Part shown: positions 26,942-35,764 of the stretch, piece after piece | How positions within the stretch are numbered: position 1 is the first letter of the stretch | Layout: the number at the start of each line of letters is the position of its first letter | NCBI GenBank assembly: GCA_963555835.3 | Contig: CAUVWZ020000002.1 | Span: forward strand, 2,170,001 to 2,234,000 | Direction of reading: 5' to 3' | DNA from: JAPUME01 sp027294185 | GTDB taxonomy: Bacteria; Acidobacteriota; Terriglobia; UBA7540; JAPUME01 | DNA length: 64,000 bases | Position numbers and translations under genes: made by a program | Notes under the pieces: model-generated | Databases searched by the model: none | What the model saw: only the letters and a program-made list of their open reading frames with translations | Told to the model about the DNA's origin: nothing

Positions 26942-29242
26942 ATGCGCGACCTTCTGGAAAATCTGAACCCCCAGCAAAGAGAAGCTGTCACTACCACCGA
27001 GGGGCCACTGTTGATTCTGGCCGGAGCGGGCAGCGGCAAGACGCGTGCCATCACCTACCGCATCGCCTACCTGATGAACCAACTGGACGTAGGGCCGGAA
27101 TCTATCCTGGCAGTCACCTTCACCAACAAAGCCGCCGATCAGATGAAGCAGCGAGTTGCCAAACTGATCGGGCATGATATGGCGGCCCAGCCGCATGTTT
27201 CCACCTTCCATTCCTTCTGTGTCCGCGTGCTGCGGCGGGAGATCGACGGGCTGGGCATCAGCCGGAATTTTTCCATTTACGACACAGACGCGCAGCTCGC
27301 GACCATCAAGGCCTGCATCCGGGAGCTGGGACTTGGGGATCAGGTACCCTCGCCCCGCGCCGCCCTGGCCCGCATCAGCTACGCGAAGAACCGAGGATTT
27401 TCTCCCGAGAGCATTTATAACCAGTGGGCATCGCCCGGAAACGAACGGGTTGCTGCGATGTTCGCTCGCTACACCGAGAAGCTGCGCCGCGCCGATGCGC
27501 TCGATTTCGACGACCTGCTGCTCAAGACGGTTGAGTTGTTCGATCAACTGCCCGAGGTTCGCGAGGCCTACAATCGCCGTTTTCGATACCTGCTGGTGGA
27601 TGAGTTTCAGGACACGAATCGCCTGCAATACAGTCTTATCCGCCATCTCACACGCCTCCACCGGAACCTGTGCGCCGTGGGCGATGAGGACCAGTCCATC
27701 TATCGCTGGCGCGGCGCGGAGGTGGAAAACATCCTCAACTTCGAGGAGGACTTCCCGGGGGCCCGGGTGATTCGCCTGGAGCAGAACTATCGCTCGACAC
27801 AGACCATTCTCGATGCCGCCATCGCCGTCGTCAGCCACAACCGCGCCCGTAAGGGAAAGAACCTCTATGCGGTAAAAACGGGAGGCCGGCAGGTGGGATT
27901 TTTCGAAGCCTCAACCGCCGAGGAAGAAGCCCATTTCGTCGCCCGTCAGATTGCGAAGGGGCACGCGGAAAATGCAGGCCAGACGGTCGGAGTGCTGTAC
28001 CGCACCAACGCGCAGTCTCGGCTGCTGGAGGAAGCGATGCGGCGTGTGGGCGCCGACTATCGGCTGGTGGGCGGAATCAGCTTCTATGACCGGGCCGAAG
28101 TCAAGGATGTGCTGGCCTACGCGCGGTTAGCCAATAACCCGAATGACTCGGCCTCGCTTGCCCGCATCATTAATATGCCCGCACGAGGCTTGGGCAAGCT
28201 TTCCCTCCAGCGTATGGAAGCCTCGGCCCGGAGCGCGGACCTGACCTTTGCAGAAGCCATTCGAAAGGGGCAGTTTAGCGGGAAATGGAAGGCCGCGGAC
28301 CCGCCCGAGGACGTGGCTTCCGAGAACCCGACCCGGGGGCTTTCGCCTCGAAGCCTTCAGGCGGTGGAGACGTTTCGCAAGCTTTTGGAATCCCTTCGCG
28401 CCGACCTTGAGCGCTCCTCCCTGGCTGAATTCTTCCGTTTGATTTTGAGCCGCACAGGTTACCTTTCCATGCTTGAAAAGGAAGAGACGCCGGAAAGCCA
28501 GGCCCGTGCGGAGAACCTGCAGGAACTGGCGAACGCTGCCGCCGAGGCGGACGAGCGCGGGGAGCCTTTGACGGATTTCCTGGACCACGCCGCACTGCTC
28601 GCCGACCCGGACCAGTATGACGAGAAAGCCCGGGTCACCCTGATGACGCTTCACAGCGCCAAGGGGCTGGAATTTTCGCAAGTGTTTCTTGTGGGCATGG
28701 AAGAGGGCCTGCTCCCGCACGGGATGTCGCTCGACGAGGAAGCGGAACTCGAGGAGGAACGTCGCCTCTGTTATGTCGGCATGACACGGGCCGAAGACCG
28801 GCTCTGCCTTTCACGGGCGCTATTCCGCCGCTCTTACGCCTACGAGTCGAGCAACGAAACTCGGCCTTCGCGGTTTCTCGCGGAGATACCTCCGCACATT
28901 ATCGAGCCGATTGTTGATGAAGCATCGATCGAGCGGCCCCGCACCACCTGGCAGGGCAGCATAAATTCCCCCAAAGACATAGAAAAGTTCCTTCACCGGC
29001 GCGGCCGCAGCCTAAAGCTTCCAACCCGCCGAAGCTCGGCCAGGAGTTCCGGGAGCGGCTCGGGGGGCGCCGTCGGCCAGTGGGCTCAGGGAACCAGGGT
29101 ACGCCACCCGAAATTCGGCCTGGGCACCGTTGTCGACTGCGAAGGTGAAGGTGAAGAGGCCAAGCTGACGATCCATTTTCGCAGCCGCGGCGTCAAAAAG
29201 ATTATGGAAAAGTATGTTGCGCTGGAAAAGGTCCAGCCGTGA
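26942..29242 (+). CDS. UvrD/PcrA-family superfamily 1A DNA helicase
   Basis: A 766-residue 3'-5' helicase of repair and replication restart. Motif I GAGSGKT at 28-34, motif Ia TFTNKAADQMK, motif II DEFQDTN, motif III GDEDQSIYRWRGA, motif IV QNYRST, motif V TLMTLHSAKGLEFSQVFLVG and motif VI YVGMTRAEDRL are all present. The C-terminal segment with GTRVRHPKFGLGTV is the Tudor-like domain by which PcrA/UvrD contact RNA polymerase. No accessory nuclease domain is seen, so it is not AddA or RecB. Whether to call it UvrD or PcrA is a naming matter. Confidence 0.94.
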   Translation: MRDLLENLNPQQREAVTTTEGPLLILAGAGSGKTRAITYRIAYLMNQLDVGPESILAVTFTNKAADQMKQRVAKLIGHDMAAQPHVSTFHSFCVRVLRREIDGLGISRNFSIYDTDAQLATIKACIRELGLGDQVPSPRAALARISYAKNRGFSPESIYNQWASPGNERVAAMFARYTEKLRRADALDFDDLLLKTVELFDQLPEVREAYNRRFRYLLVDEFQDTNRLQYSLIRHLTRLHRNLCAVGDEDQSIYRWRGAEVENILNFEEDFPGARVIRLEQNYRSTQTILDAAIAVVSHNRARKGKNLYAVKTGGRQVGFFEASTAEEEAHFVARQIAKGHAENAGQTVGVLYRTNAQSRLLEEAMRRVGADYRLVGGISFYDRAEVKDVLAYARLANNPNDSASLARIINMPARGLGKLSLQRMEASARSADLTFAEAIRKGQFSGKWKAADPPEDVASENPTRGLSPRSLQAVETFRKLLESLRADLERSSLAEFFRLILSRTGYLSMLEKEETPESQARAENLQELANAAAEADERGEPLTDFLDHAALLADPDQYDEKARVTLMTLHSAKGLEFSQVFLVGMEEGLLPHGMSLDEEAELEEERRLCYVGMTRAEDRLCLSRALFRRSYAYESSNETRPSRFLAEIPPHIIEPIVDEASIERPRTTWQGSINSPKDIEKFLHRRGRSLKLPTRRSSARSSGSGSGGAVGQWAQGTRVRHPKFGLGTVVDCEGEGEEAKLTIHFRSRGVKKIMEKYVALEKVQP

Positions 29243-29293
29243 CAGCACGATTTATCCAATGAATTGCATATTCGATCGGAGAGAGGACACGCT

Positions 29294-29428
29294 TTGAACA
29301 CAAAACAGATTAAAGACAAGGCGGAACGAAAAACCCTGAAGCGCGCAGCCAGGAAAAAGAGACCCCCCAAGAAAAAGAGTACGGACGACCGCGGCTCTCA
29401 CAAGAGAAAAGTCAAGACAACGAGCTAG
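29294..29428 (+). CDS. Small lysine/arginine-rich protein (44 residues), hypothetical
   Basis: A TTG-started frame of 44 codons with a GAGAGAGGA purine run six bases upstream. The product is strongly basic (about 40 percent Lys plus Arg, with runs such as RKKRPPKKK) and has no hydrophobic segment. It could be a nucleic-acid-binding small protein like those often missed by gene callers, or a chance frame. It lies between the helicase and amino acid transporter genes. I do not recognise the family. Confidence 0.4.
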   Translation: MNTKQIKDKAERKTLKRAARKKRPPKKKSTDDRGSHKRKVKTTS

Positions 29429-29513
29429 GGGCCCACTGAGCCGGTGCGCGAAGCTCGGCCCGTCGTAGGAGCGATTTCCCCGCCGCAGGGAATTCCCTGG
29501 GGAGAAAATTCAT

Positions 29514-31010
29514 TTGGCCTCACAGCTTTTTCGAACCAAGAGTATCGACCAACTGATCCGGGACTCGGATCAGGCCGCTCAACGCCTGCGAAGAGTACTG
29601 GGACCGTGGTCGCTGGCCGCTCTCGGCATAGGAGCCATTATCGGCACGGGAATCTACATCCTGACCGGCACGGCTGCAGCGGGGGAGGTTTTCGAAGTCA
29701 GCTCCTGGCTGAAGGCTCCCCTGATTGACGTCCTGCTCCATGGGGGAGACGCTGTCAGCACTTCCGGACGCCCCGGGGCAGGTCCCGGCATCGCGCTCTC
29801 CTTCGTCCTGGTGGCGATAGCGTGCGGCTTTGCCGCTCTCTGTTATGCCGAACTGGCCTCCACCATTCCTCTGGCGGGCAGCGCCTACACTTACACCTAT
29901 GCCACGCTGGGCGAGTTCGCCGCCTGGATCGTTGGATGGGTTCTCATTCTTGAGTACGCGGTCACCAATATGGCCGTGGCCGTCGGATTCTCAGCCTATT
30001 TGGACAGCCTGCTGCAGAGTTTCGGTATCGTGCTGCCTCGCTCCCTGATCCAGCCTCCCTTCATCGGCGGCGAAGCTACCGGTGCCATTTTCAACCTTCC
30101 CGGATTCATCGTCATCCTGCTGCTGACCGTTCTGCTGGTGGCAGGCATCCGCGAAAGCGCGCGCACGAACAGCGTGATGGTCATCATAAAAATCCTGGCT
30201 ATCCTGATTTTCATATTCGCCGCCATGCCGCACGTCGAGACCCAAAACTGGAAGCCCTTCTTTCCGAACGGGTGGAACGGGGTCCTGACCGGCGGGTCCA
30301 TCATTTTCTTTACCTACATCGGATTCGACTCTGTGGCGACCGCCGCCGAGGAGTGCAAGAATCCGCAGCGCGACGTGCCGTTCGGGATTCTGGCCTCGCT
30401 GGTTGCCTGCGCGATTCTTTATGTCGCCGTAGCGCTGGTCCTCACCGGTATCCAACCCTGGGAAACGCTGCGGAATGCGGCGCCGGTGGCGAAGGCTCTG
30501 GATGCCATTGGCCTGCAAAACATCCAGCGCTGGGTGACGGTGGGAGCCTTGACGGGCATGGTGAGCTCGCTGCTGGTTTTTCAGTTGGGACAGACGCGCA
30601 TCTGGTTCGCCATGTCGCGCGACGGGCTGCTGCCGAAAGCTTTCTCACGTGTCCACGCACGCTTCCGCACGCCGCACATCAGCACCTGGGTTGCGGGCTT
30701 CGTGGTAGCCATTCCCGCCGGACTGCTTGACATCGGCACCCTGGCGGACATCTCGAATCTCGGAACCCTGTTTACCTTCGCGCTGGTTTCCATCGCCGTT
30801 CTCATCCTGCGGCGCACGCAGCCTGACCGACCGCGCGCCTTTCGGGTTCCCTGGGTTCCGTGGGTTCCCCTGTTCTCTCTGTTCTCCTGTCTCCTTCTCA
30901 TGGTCGGATTGCCGGTGGAGACGTGGATTCGCTTCTTTGTGTGGCTCATCATCGGCCTGGGCATCTACTTCTGTTATGGTTACTGGCGAAGCAAAATGCG
31001 CCAGACCTGA
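29514..31010 (+). CDS. APC-family amino acid permease (cationic amino acid transporter type)
   Basis: A 498-residue membrane protein with about 12 hydrophobic helices. LGIGAIIGTGIYILTG in helix 1 is the substrate-binding signature of the APC fold, and the layout (SIDQLIRDSDQ amphipathic start, CYAELASTIPLAGSAYTYTYATLGE, FFTYIGFDSVATAAEECKNPQRDVP) matches the YfnA/CAT cationic amino acid transporter branch. Substrate specificity is not readable from the motifs. The start is a TTG with GGGGAG nine bases upstream. The lipoprotein gene follows 17 bp later. Confidence 0.9.
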   Translation: MASQLFRTKSIDQLIRDSDQAAQRLRRVLGPWSLAALGIGAIIGTGIYILTGTAAAGEVFEVSSWLKAPLIDVLLHGGDAVSTSGRPGAGPGIALSFVLVAIACGFAALCYAELASTIPLAGSAYTYTYATLGEFAAWIVGWVLILEYAVTNMAVAVGFSAYLDSLLQSFGIVLPRSLIQPPFIGGEATGAIFNLPGFIVILLLTVLLVAGIRESARTNSVMVIIKILAILIFIFAAMPHVETQNWKPFFPNGWNGVLTGGSIIFFTYIGFDSVATAAEECKNPQRDVPFGILASLVACAILYVAVALVLTGIQPWETLRNAAPVAKALDAIGLQNIQRWVTVGALTGMVSSLLVFQLGQTRIWFAMSRDGLLPKAFSRVHARFRTPHISTWVAGFVVAIPAGLLDIGTLADISNLGTLFTFALVSIAVLILRRTQPDRPRAFRVPWVPWVPLFSLFSCLLLMVGLPVETWIRFFVWLIIGLGIYFCYGYWRSKMRQT

Positions 31011-31027
31011 AAGGTGCAAGAAAGCCA

Positions 31028-31963
31028 ATGAGAATTTACCGGACCACTTTCTGCCTGCTGGTTTCCTTCTGTGTGCTTTCCTGTAGCTCCGCGCCGCCCC
31101 CTGGCAGGTCCGCAGGAGATGAGCAACCCATCGCTGGAAGTGGAGCGGATGGCACAGATGGCACGGACGGATTTGACGCTTCGTGGGCCCAGGACCCCCT
31201 GTGGGATGACGGCAAGGCGGAAGTGGCGCTCTATGAGGCGAACCGACCGCAGTATGGAAAGGTCGAACCTTATGAAGCCGTCTTCATCATCGTGAAGGAG
31301 GAGTTCAACGGCAGACTCTTCGTCAAGGCCGACGCTCCCTATGAAGGCAAGCGCGTCTTCCCGGTGATGAAGCTCAACGCCGTCCACAGCTACTGGACCC
31401 AAAATTATCCCTATAATTATCTGCTGAGTGTCTTCGTGCGCCGCGATGACCCGACAAACCTGGTCAAGCTGACCCTGGGCGGGCAGGAATGGTGCGGCAA
31501 CACCTTCAACGAAATCAAGAACTGGGGCCCTCGACCGGAGCTGGTTTTCCACTCCTACTTCGACGGCCAGGGCGACGGCACGCGCCCGCTCGACCTTCGC
31601 CGCGGCGACCTGGTCGAGGACCAGCTTCCCCTCGCCCTGCGCAGCCTGAAGTTTGAACCGGGTCTCAGGCTGTCGGTCCGCATCCTACCCAGCCTCATGG
31701 CTAATCGCCTGCGGAAAACCTCAGAGTTCTTACCGGCAACCCTCATCGTCGATGGCGAAGAAGAGGTGGAAACCCGCCTGGGCACTCAGGCGGCCTGGAA
31801 GGTGAATCTTGAAATGGGCGAGCTAAGGCAAACCTGGTGGTTTGAGAAAGCCGCGCCACACATCCTGCTGAAGATGGCCTCCTCCGACGGCCGTGCCTGG
31901 ACATTGAAAGATCGGACTCGCAAGCCCTACTGGCAGGAGCCGACCTTTCATCCGGAAATGTAG
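31028..31963 (+). CDS. Lipoprotein of unknown function, DUF3108-like
   Basis: A 311-residue protein with a lipoprotein signal: MRIYRTTFCLL, a hydrophobic stretch, then VLSC with the lipidated Cys19. A short ADGTDGTDG repeat follows. The C-terminal two-thirds contain beta-rich segments, including VDGEEEVETRLGTQAAWKVNLEM and QTWWFEKAAPHILLKM, reminiscent of DUF3108 proteins, but I cannot assign it firmly. The ATG at 31028 was chosen over a long upstream extension that overlaps the permease gene. It lies just behind the permease gene and may share its transcript. Confidence 0.7.
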   Translation: MRIYRTTFCLLVSFCVLSCSSAPPPGRSAGDEQPIAGSGADGTDGTDGFDASWAQDPLWDDGKAEVALYEANRPQYGKVEPYEAVFIIVKEEFNGRLFVKADAPYEGKRVFPVMKLNAVHSYWTQNYPYNYLLSVFVRRDDPTNLVKLTLGGQEWCGNTFNEIKNWGPRPELVFHSYFDGQGDGTRPLDLRRGDLVEDQLPLALRSLKFEPGLRLSVRILPSLMANRLRKTSEFLPATLIVDGEEEVETRLGTQAAWKVNLEMGELRQTWWFEKAAPHILLKMASSDGRAWTLKDRTRKPYWQEPTFHPEM

Positions 31964-32077
31964 ATTTCCCCTGGGCGCGAAGAAGGCATCGCCCTTCGGC
32001 TTATGGCGAGAACATGGGGAGAGGCGATTTTGAAAAGTACAATGGGGTAAAATAGGAAGGTTCGTAGCTTTGCGTGG

Positions 32078-32983
32078 ATGGATTCAGAGTTGATTTCCAT
32101 GAGTTCTCCCCTTTCAACACGCCGGTATGTTCAGCCGGGAGGGAGTCTGCTTTCCGCCGGCGGGATTATCGTCATCGCGCTGGTCGCGCTGGGCTCGTTT
32201 GCCCGGACGAGCTACGCCTGGGGGCCCTCGGCCCACCGGCTGGTCAATTCCTGGGCCATCGAAACGCTGCCAAGCCCGCTCAGGGAATTCTTCAACGCCC
32301 ATCGCAATTATTTGACGGAACGCGCCTCAGACCCGGACCGCACGATGCGGCAGGACCGCAACGAATGGCAGAGCCATTACATGTATCTCGATAAGTACGG
32401 AAGCTTCCCCTATCCGAACCTCCCGCGTTCCTTCCAGCGCGCCGTAGTGGTTCACGGGTCGCGCAAGATCAATCGCAACGGGTTGCTGCCCTGGCGCATC
32501 GGCGAATACAGCCTCTACTTGACCAATGCCTTTAAGGCTGAGGATTGGGAAGCCGTAAGGTTCAACGCGGCCCTGCTCGGCCACAACGTAACCGACGCCC
32601 ACCAGCCGCTCCACACCAGCTCCAATTTCGACGGCCAAATGAGCGGACAGTCGGGACTGGCCAACCGCTACGGGTCGAGCCTGATTGACCGCTACATTGC
32701 CTTCTTCATCATGAACCCGGAAAAGGCGACCCGAATCGAGGACCCGACCGAGAACGCTTTCGAGATTGCGCTTGAGAGCCACACCTGGACGGACAACATC
32801 CTGCTGGCCGACCTCCAGGCACGCACCGGCCAGGTGGACTACACCGACGAGTACTACGACATTCTTTACTCGCGGGTCAGCAGCATGGTGATGCAACAGA
32901 TCAACGCGGCCTGCCACGAGGTCGGCTCCTACTGGTACACGGCCTGGGTGAACGGCGGGCGGCCCGCTTTGCCGACGCAGTAA
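32078..32983 (+). CDS. Secreted S1/P1 nuclease or zinc phospholipase C-like protein
   Basis: A 301-residue exported protein. After a hydrophobic segment (about 27-41), a signal-peptidase site SYA precedes Trp48, so the mature protein would begin WGPSAHRLVN. An N-terminal Trp whose amino group and carbonyl bind zinc, plus His/Asp blocks HYMYLDKY and LLGHNVTDAHQPLH, is the pattern of the P1 nuclease/phospholipase C fold. It could cleave single-stranded nucleic acid or phospholipid. It precedes adenosine deaminase on the same strand, which would fit salvage of extracellular nucleic acid (inference). A second ATG at 32099 is possible. Confidence 0.8.
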   Translation: MDSELISMSSPLSTRRYVQPGGSLLSAGGIIVIALVALGSFARTSYAWGPSAHRLVNSWAIETLPSPLREFFNAHRNYLTERASDPDRTMRQDRNEWQSHYMYLDKYGSFPYPNLPRSFQRAVVVHGSRKINRNGLLPWRIGEYSLYLTNAFKAEDWEAVRFNAALLGHNVTDAHQPLHTSSNFDGQMSGQSGLANRYGSSLIDRYIAFFIMNPEKATRIEDPTENAFEIALESHTWTDNILLADLQARTGQVDYTDEYYDILYSRVSSMVMQQINAACHEVGSYWYTAWVNGGRPALPTQ

Positions 32984-33023
32984 CGCATTTTGCCGACAGG
33001 ATAGATATGCCGATGCCGCTCCT

Positions 33024-34052
33024 ATGAACGACCCCTCCTCGGACGCCCCCGCCAGCCCGGATACTTTGGAACGATTCATCACGGCGCTACCCAAGGCGGA
33101 ACTCCACCTCCATCTGGAGGGAAGCGTCGAGCCCGATCTTCTCCGGGAACTCGGGAAACGAAACGGGCTCCACACCGCCGGCTGGGAGCTCGCAGCCTTC
33201 GAACGCGTTTATCATTACGAGGATTTTTCCGGCTTTCTCCAGGCATTCAAGTTCGTCTCCCAACACCTGAAGACCCCGGCCGATTACGAGGCGGTGACCT
33301 GCGATTTAGCGAGGAAGCTGGCAGGGCAGAAAGTTTCCTACGCCGAAGTCATCTTGAGCGTGGGGGTCCTGCTGTGGTTGGGCAGGGAGTTCGAGCCTTA
33401 TTTTGAGGCGGTCACAAGAGGCGCCGAAGCGGGGGAGCGGGATCATGGAGTCAAGTTCTACTGGATCTTCGATGCAACGCGGCAATTTGGAATCGAGCCG
33501 GCCCGGGAAGTGGCTCGCCTGGCGGCCCGATACCGTGAACAGCGTGTGGTCGCATTCGGCATCGGAGGAGACGAAGCCCAGGCTCCCCCGGAGCTGTTTC
33601 GCGACGTGTTCCGGGCGGCACGCGAGGAAGGGCTCCACTGTGTGGCTCATGCCGGCGAGGCGGCAGGGCCGGAGAGCGTCCGAGCAGCGGTCGAGTTGTT
33701 GGGAGCGGAACGCATCGGACATGGGCTGAGAGCCGCCTCGGACCCGAGCCTTCTTGAACTGCTTGCGGACCGTCAGATTCCCCTCGAGGTCTGCCTGTCC
33801 AGCAACGTGGCCACCGGAGTCCTGGACCGAGTGGGGAATCATCCCCTCCCGCAATTTCTCGCCGCAGGTGTGCCGGTCGTTTTGAATACGGACGATCCCG
33901 CCATGTTCCGTACGGATTTGAATCGGGAATACCGGCTGGCAGCGGGAACCTTCGGGCTGGCAGAGGAGCAACTATCCGAGATGGCTCGCAACAGCTTCCG
34001 CTTCGCTTTTGAAAAGAATCTTCCGGGAGGTCGAGCTGAGGAGGGCGGCTAA
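33024..34052 (+). CDS. add: Adenosine deaminase
   Basis: A 342-residue amidohydrolase-superfamily enzyme converting adenosine to inosine, or adenine to hypoxanthine in close relatives. The zinc ligands are His28 and His30 in LHLHLEGS, the His of HAGEAAGP (with its catalytic Glu), the RIGHG His, and the NTDDP Asp pair. It has purine-salvage context with the secreted nuclease-like gene 40 bp upstream. Its stop overlaps the convergent TlpA-like gene by a few bases. Confidence 0.92.
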   Translation: MNDPSSDAPASPDTLERFITALPKAELHLHLEGSVEPDLLRELGKRNGLHTAGWELAAFERVYHYEDFSGFLQAFKFVSQHLKTPADYEAVTCDLARKLAGQKVSYAEVILSVGVLLWLGREFEPYFEAVTRGAEAGERDHGVKFYWIFDATRQFGIEPAREVARLAARYREQRVVAFGIGGDEAQAPPELFRDVFRAAREEGLHCVAHAGEAAGPESVRAAVELLGAERIGHGLRAASDPSLLELLADRQIPLEVCLSSNVATGVLDRVGNHPLPQFLAAGVPVVLNTDDPAMFRTDLNREYRLAAGTFGLAEEQLSEMARNSFRFAFEKNLPGGRAEEGG

Positions 34053-35341
34053 TCCCTGGAACTCTGTCCCTTCAGCGCCTCCTCGATTTTCCTCTCAAGG
34101 ATGGCGATAAAACCAACGGCGCTGAAACCTTCCTGGCGGAAGGTCATGCGGCGGTTCCGGTCGAAAATCATCAGCGTGGGAATGACGCGGACATTCAGGA
34201 ACGAGTCGATGCCCGAGGCGTAGGCGATAGGGATCGTCCAACCTTCTTCCCGGAGGAAGTCTTCCACACCGCTCCTGTCGTGGTCCGTGTTGACGGCGAG
34301 AAACGCGACATCCGGGTTCGAGTGATAATGGTCAATCACCTCCTCCAACAATTCGCCCTCGGTGCGGCAGGGGGCGCACCAGGTGGCCCAGAAATCCACG
34401 ACCAGCACCCGGCCGTCGTATTCGGATAATTGGAAAGGCGACCCGTCCAACCTCTTCAGGGTGTACTCGAAAGCGTCGGTTACCCGCGCATTCGGGTTAT
34501 CCTCTTGCTCACGATTGCCCGCCATTCGGCGATTCCATTCGTCATAGCGGGCCAGCAGCCACTCGCCCATGCCCGATTCCGAGCCGTGCCTTTCACGATA
34601 GAGCGTCCCGAGCTTTTGCCGGATTTTCCACTGCCACCCGGGATCGGGCGGGTCGGAGGGAATCACGAAAGCCGCTCCATAGTGTTCGATGGCCTGGTCG
34701 AGATCACCGCGCTTTTCCGCCAGCTCGGCACTCTTTTGCGCAGCCTCGGGAAGAGGATGGAGCGAAAGACTCCTACGGAAGTCGTTTTCCGCCGAAGAAT
34801 CCTGTCCGGCTCTCGCGTACACCTCACCACGGATCAGGTAAGCAGCCGAGGCAAATTTCCGCGTCGTGTCGTCCACCTCCTTGTCGGGGGAATCGGGAGG
34901 GTCGAGTGAGGCGGTCATCTCGTCCGCCTCCTTTACCAAAAGGGTTGCATACTTAACAGCCTTTGCGTGATCCTCCACCCCGGAAAACTGTGAGAGCTCG
35001 ATGAGCCGGAGCAGCAGGGTCCGATCCTCCGGTGTCTCCTCGAAGAGTCTTTCGCCGTAGTCGAGCGCGCGCGCATGGTCCTGAATTTCCATGCTGCGCG
35101 TAAAAAGATTGCGGAAAATGCGAATCCGATGGCGGGTGTTCGGAAAACGATCCAGATGCGCTTCCAGTCTCCGGACCAGAGAGACCGAATCCGACTGATC
35201 CTGGAAGATGCGCTCCAGCGCCAGGTCTTCCTCCCCGGGATTCTGCGCCGCCGGCAGGCAAACGGGAGAAACGCCGAGCGCGAATACCAGCAAAAAGAAA
35301 ACAAATCGTACTTCAAGCTGTAAAGACTTGACTCTCATCAT
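34049..35341 (-). CDS. Exported TPR plus TlpA-like thioredoxin-fold protein
   Basis: A 430-residue protein: a signal peptide (hydrophobic 13-29), TPR-like helical repeats (about 45-250), then a TlpA/ResA-type thioredoxin domain (about 290-425) with the redox motif CAPC in FWATWCAPCR and the LAVNTD segment. TlpA-like proteins reduce or isomerise disulfides outside the cytoplasm, for example in cytochrome c maturation. The TPR part suggests docking to a partner. No cytochrome genes are adjacent. Confidence 0.85.
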   Translation of the reverse strand: MMRVKSLQLEVRFVFFLLVFALGVSPVCLPAAQNPGEEDLALERIFQDQSDSVSLVRRLEAHLDRFPNTRHRIRIFRNLFTRSMEIQDHARALDYGERLFEETPEDRTLLLRLIELSQFSGVEDHAKAVKYATLLVKEADEMTASLDPPDSPDKEVDDTTRKFASAAYLIRGEVYARAGQDSSAENDFRRSLSLHPLPEAAQKSAELAEKRGDLDQAIEHYGAAFVIPSDPPDPGWQWKIRQKLGTLYRERHGSESGMGEWLLARYDEWNRRMAGNREQEDNPNARVTDAFEYTLKRLDGSPFQLSEYDGRVLVVDFWATWCAPCRTEGELLEEVIDHYHSNPDVAFLAVNTDHDRSGVEDFLREEGWTIPIAYASGIDSFLNVRVIPTLMIFDRNRRMTFRQEGFSAVGFIAILERKIEEALKGQSSRD

Positions 35342-35486
35342 CTCTCTGTGCCCAGGATTCCACTCTAGATGTCACTTTCCACTCCGTCAAGGGCTTTGGC
35401 GTTCCCTCTCTTCTTCCCATATGCTCGGCCTTCTCTATTAGATTCAATCCTTACCGACAGGTTCCGGGTTTCCATCGCCGTCTGAA

Positions 35487-35515
35487 TTGAAAGTCGCTCC
35501 TCCTTCCCCTACAAT
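35487..35515 (+). promoter_or_regulatory. Sigma70-type promoter upstream of the sugar isomerase remnant and UMF1 transporter
   Basis: TTGAAA (35487-35492), a 17-bp spacer, then TACAAT (35510-35515). It would drive the broken isomerase gene and the intact transporter behind it. Confidence 0.65.
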
Positions 35516-35589
35516 AGCATCGGCCCATCGACCCCAACGGAAGGCGTCTCCGACCATCCACGACACGTTGCAGAAATGAAAACGAGCCC

Positions 35590-35730
35590 ATGACTCAGTT
35601 CAGCCTGGGAGTGAACAACTGTTTCGCAGTCAAGCGCTGGCCGGAGCGGTGGGCCCGCGTCATTGGCCGGGACTGGGGCGTCAAGCTTTGCCAGTTCAAC
35701 CTTCGACCCTTATTCTCCATTTTTCCATGA
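35590..35730 (+). pseudogene. Truncated sugar phosphate isomerase/epimerase-like fragment
   Basis: A 46-codon frame from ATG reads like the N-terminus of a xylose-isomerase-like TIM-barrel protein (FSLGVNNCFAVKRWPE, then VIGRDWGVKLCQF), then ends after RPLF. The rest of the barrel is absent; the next gene begins 34 bp on. A deletion that kept only the first beta-alpha unit is the simplest reading. The promoter upstream is intact. The family assignment rests on a short stretch. Confidence 0.5.
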
Positions 35731-35764
35731 CCCACACCACCGCGCCATTCCAGACTGAGGTGCT

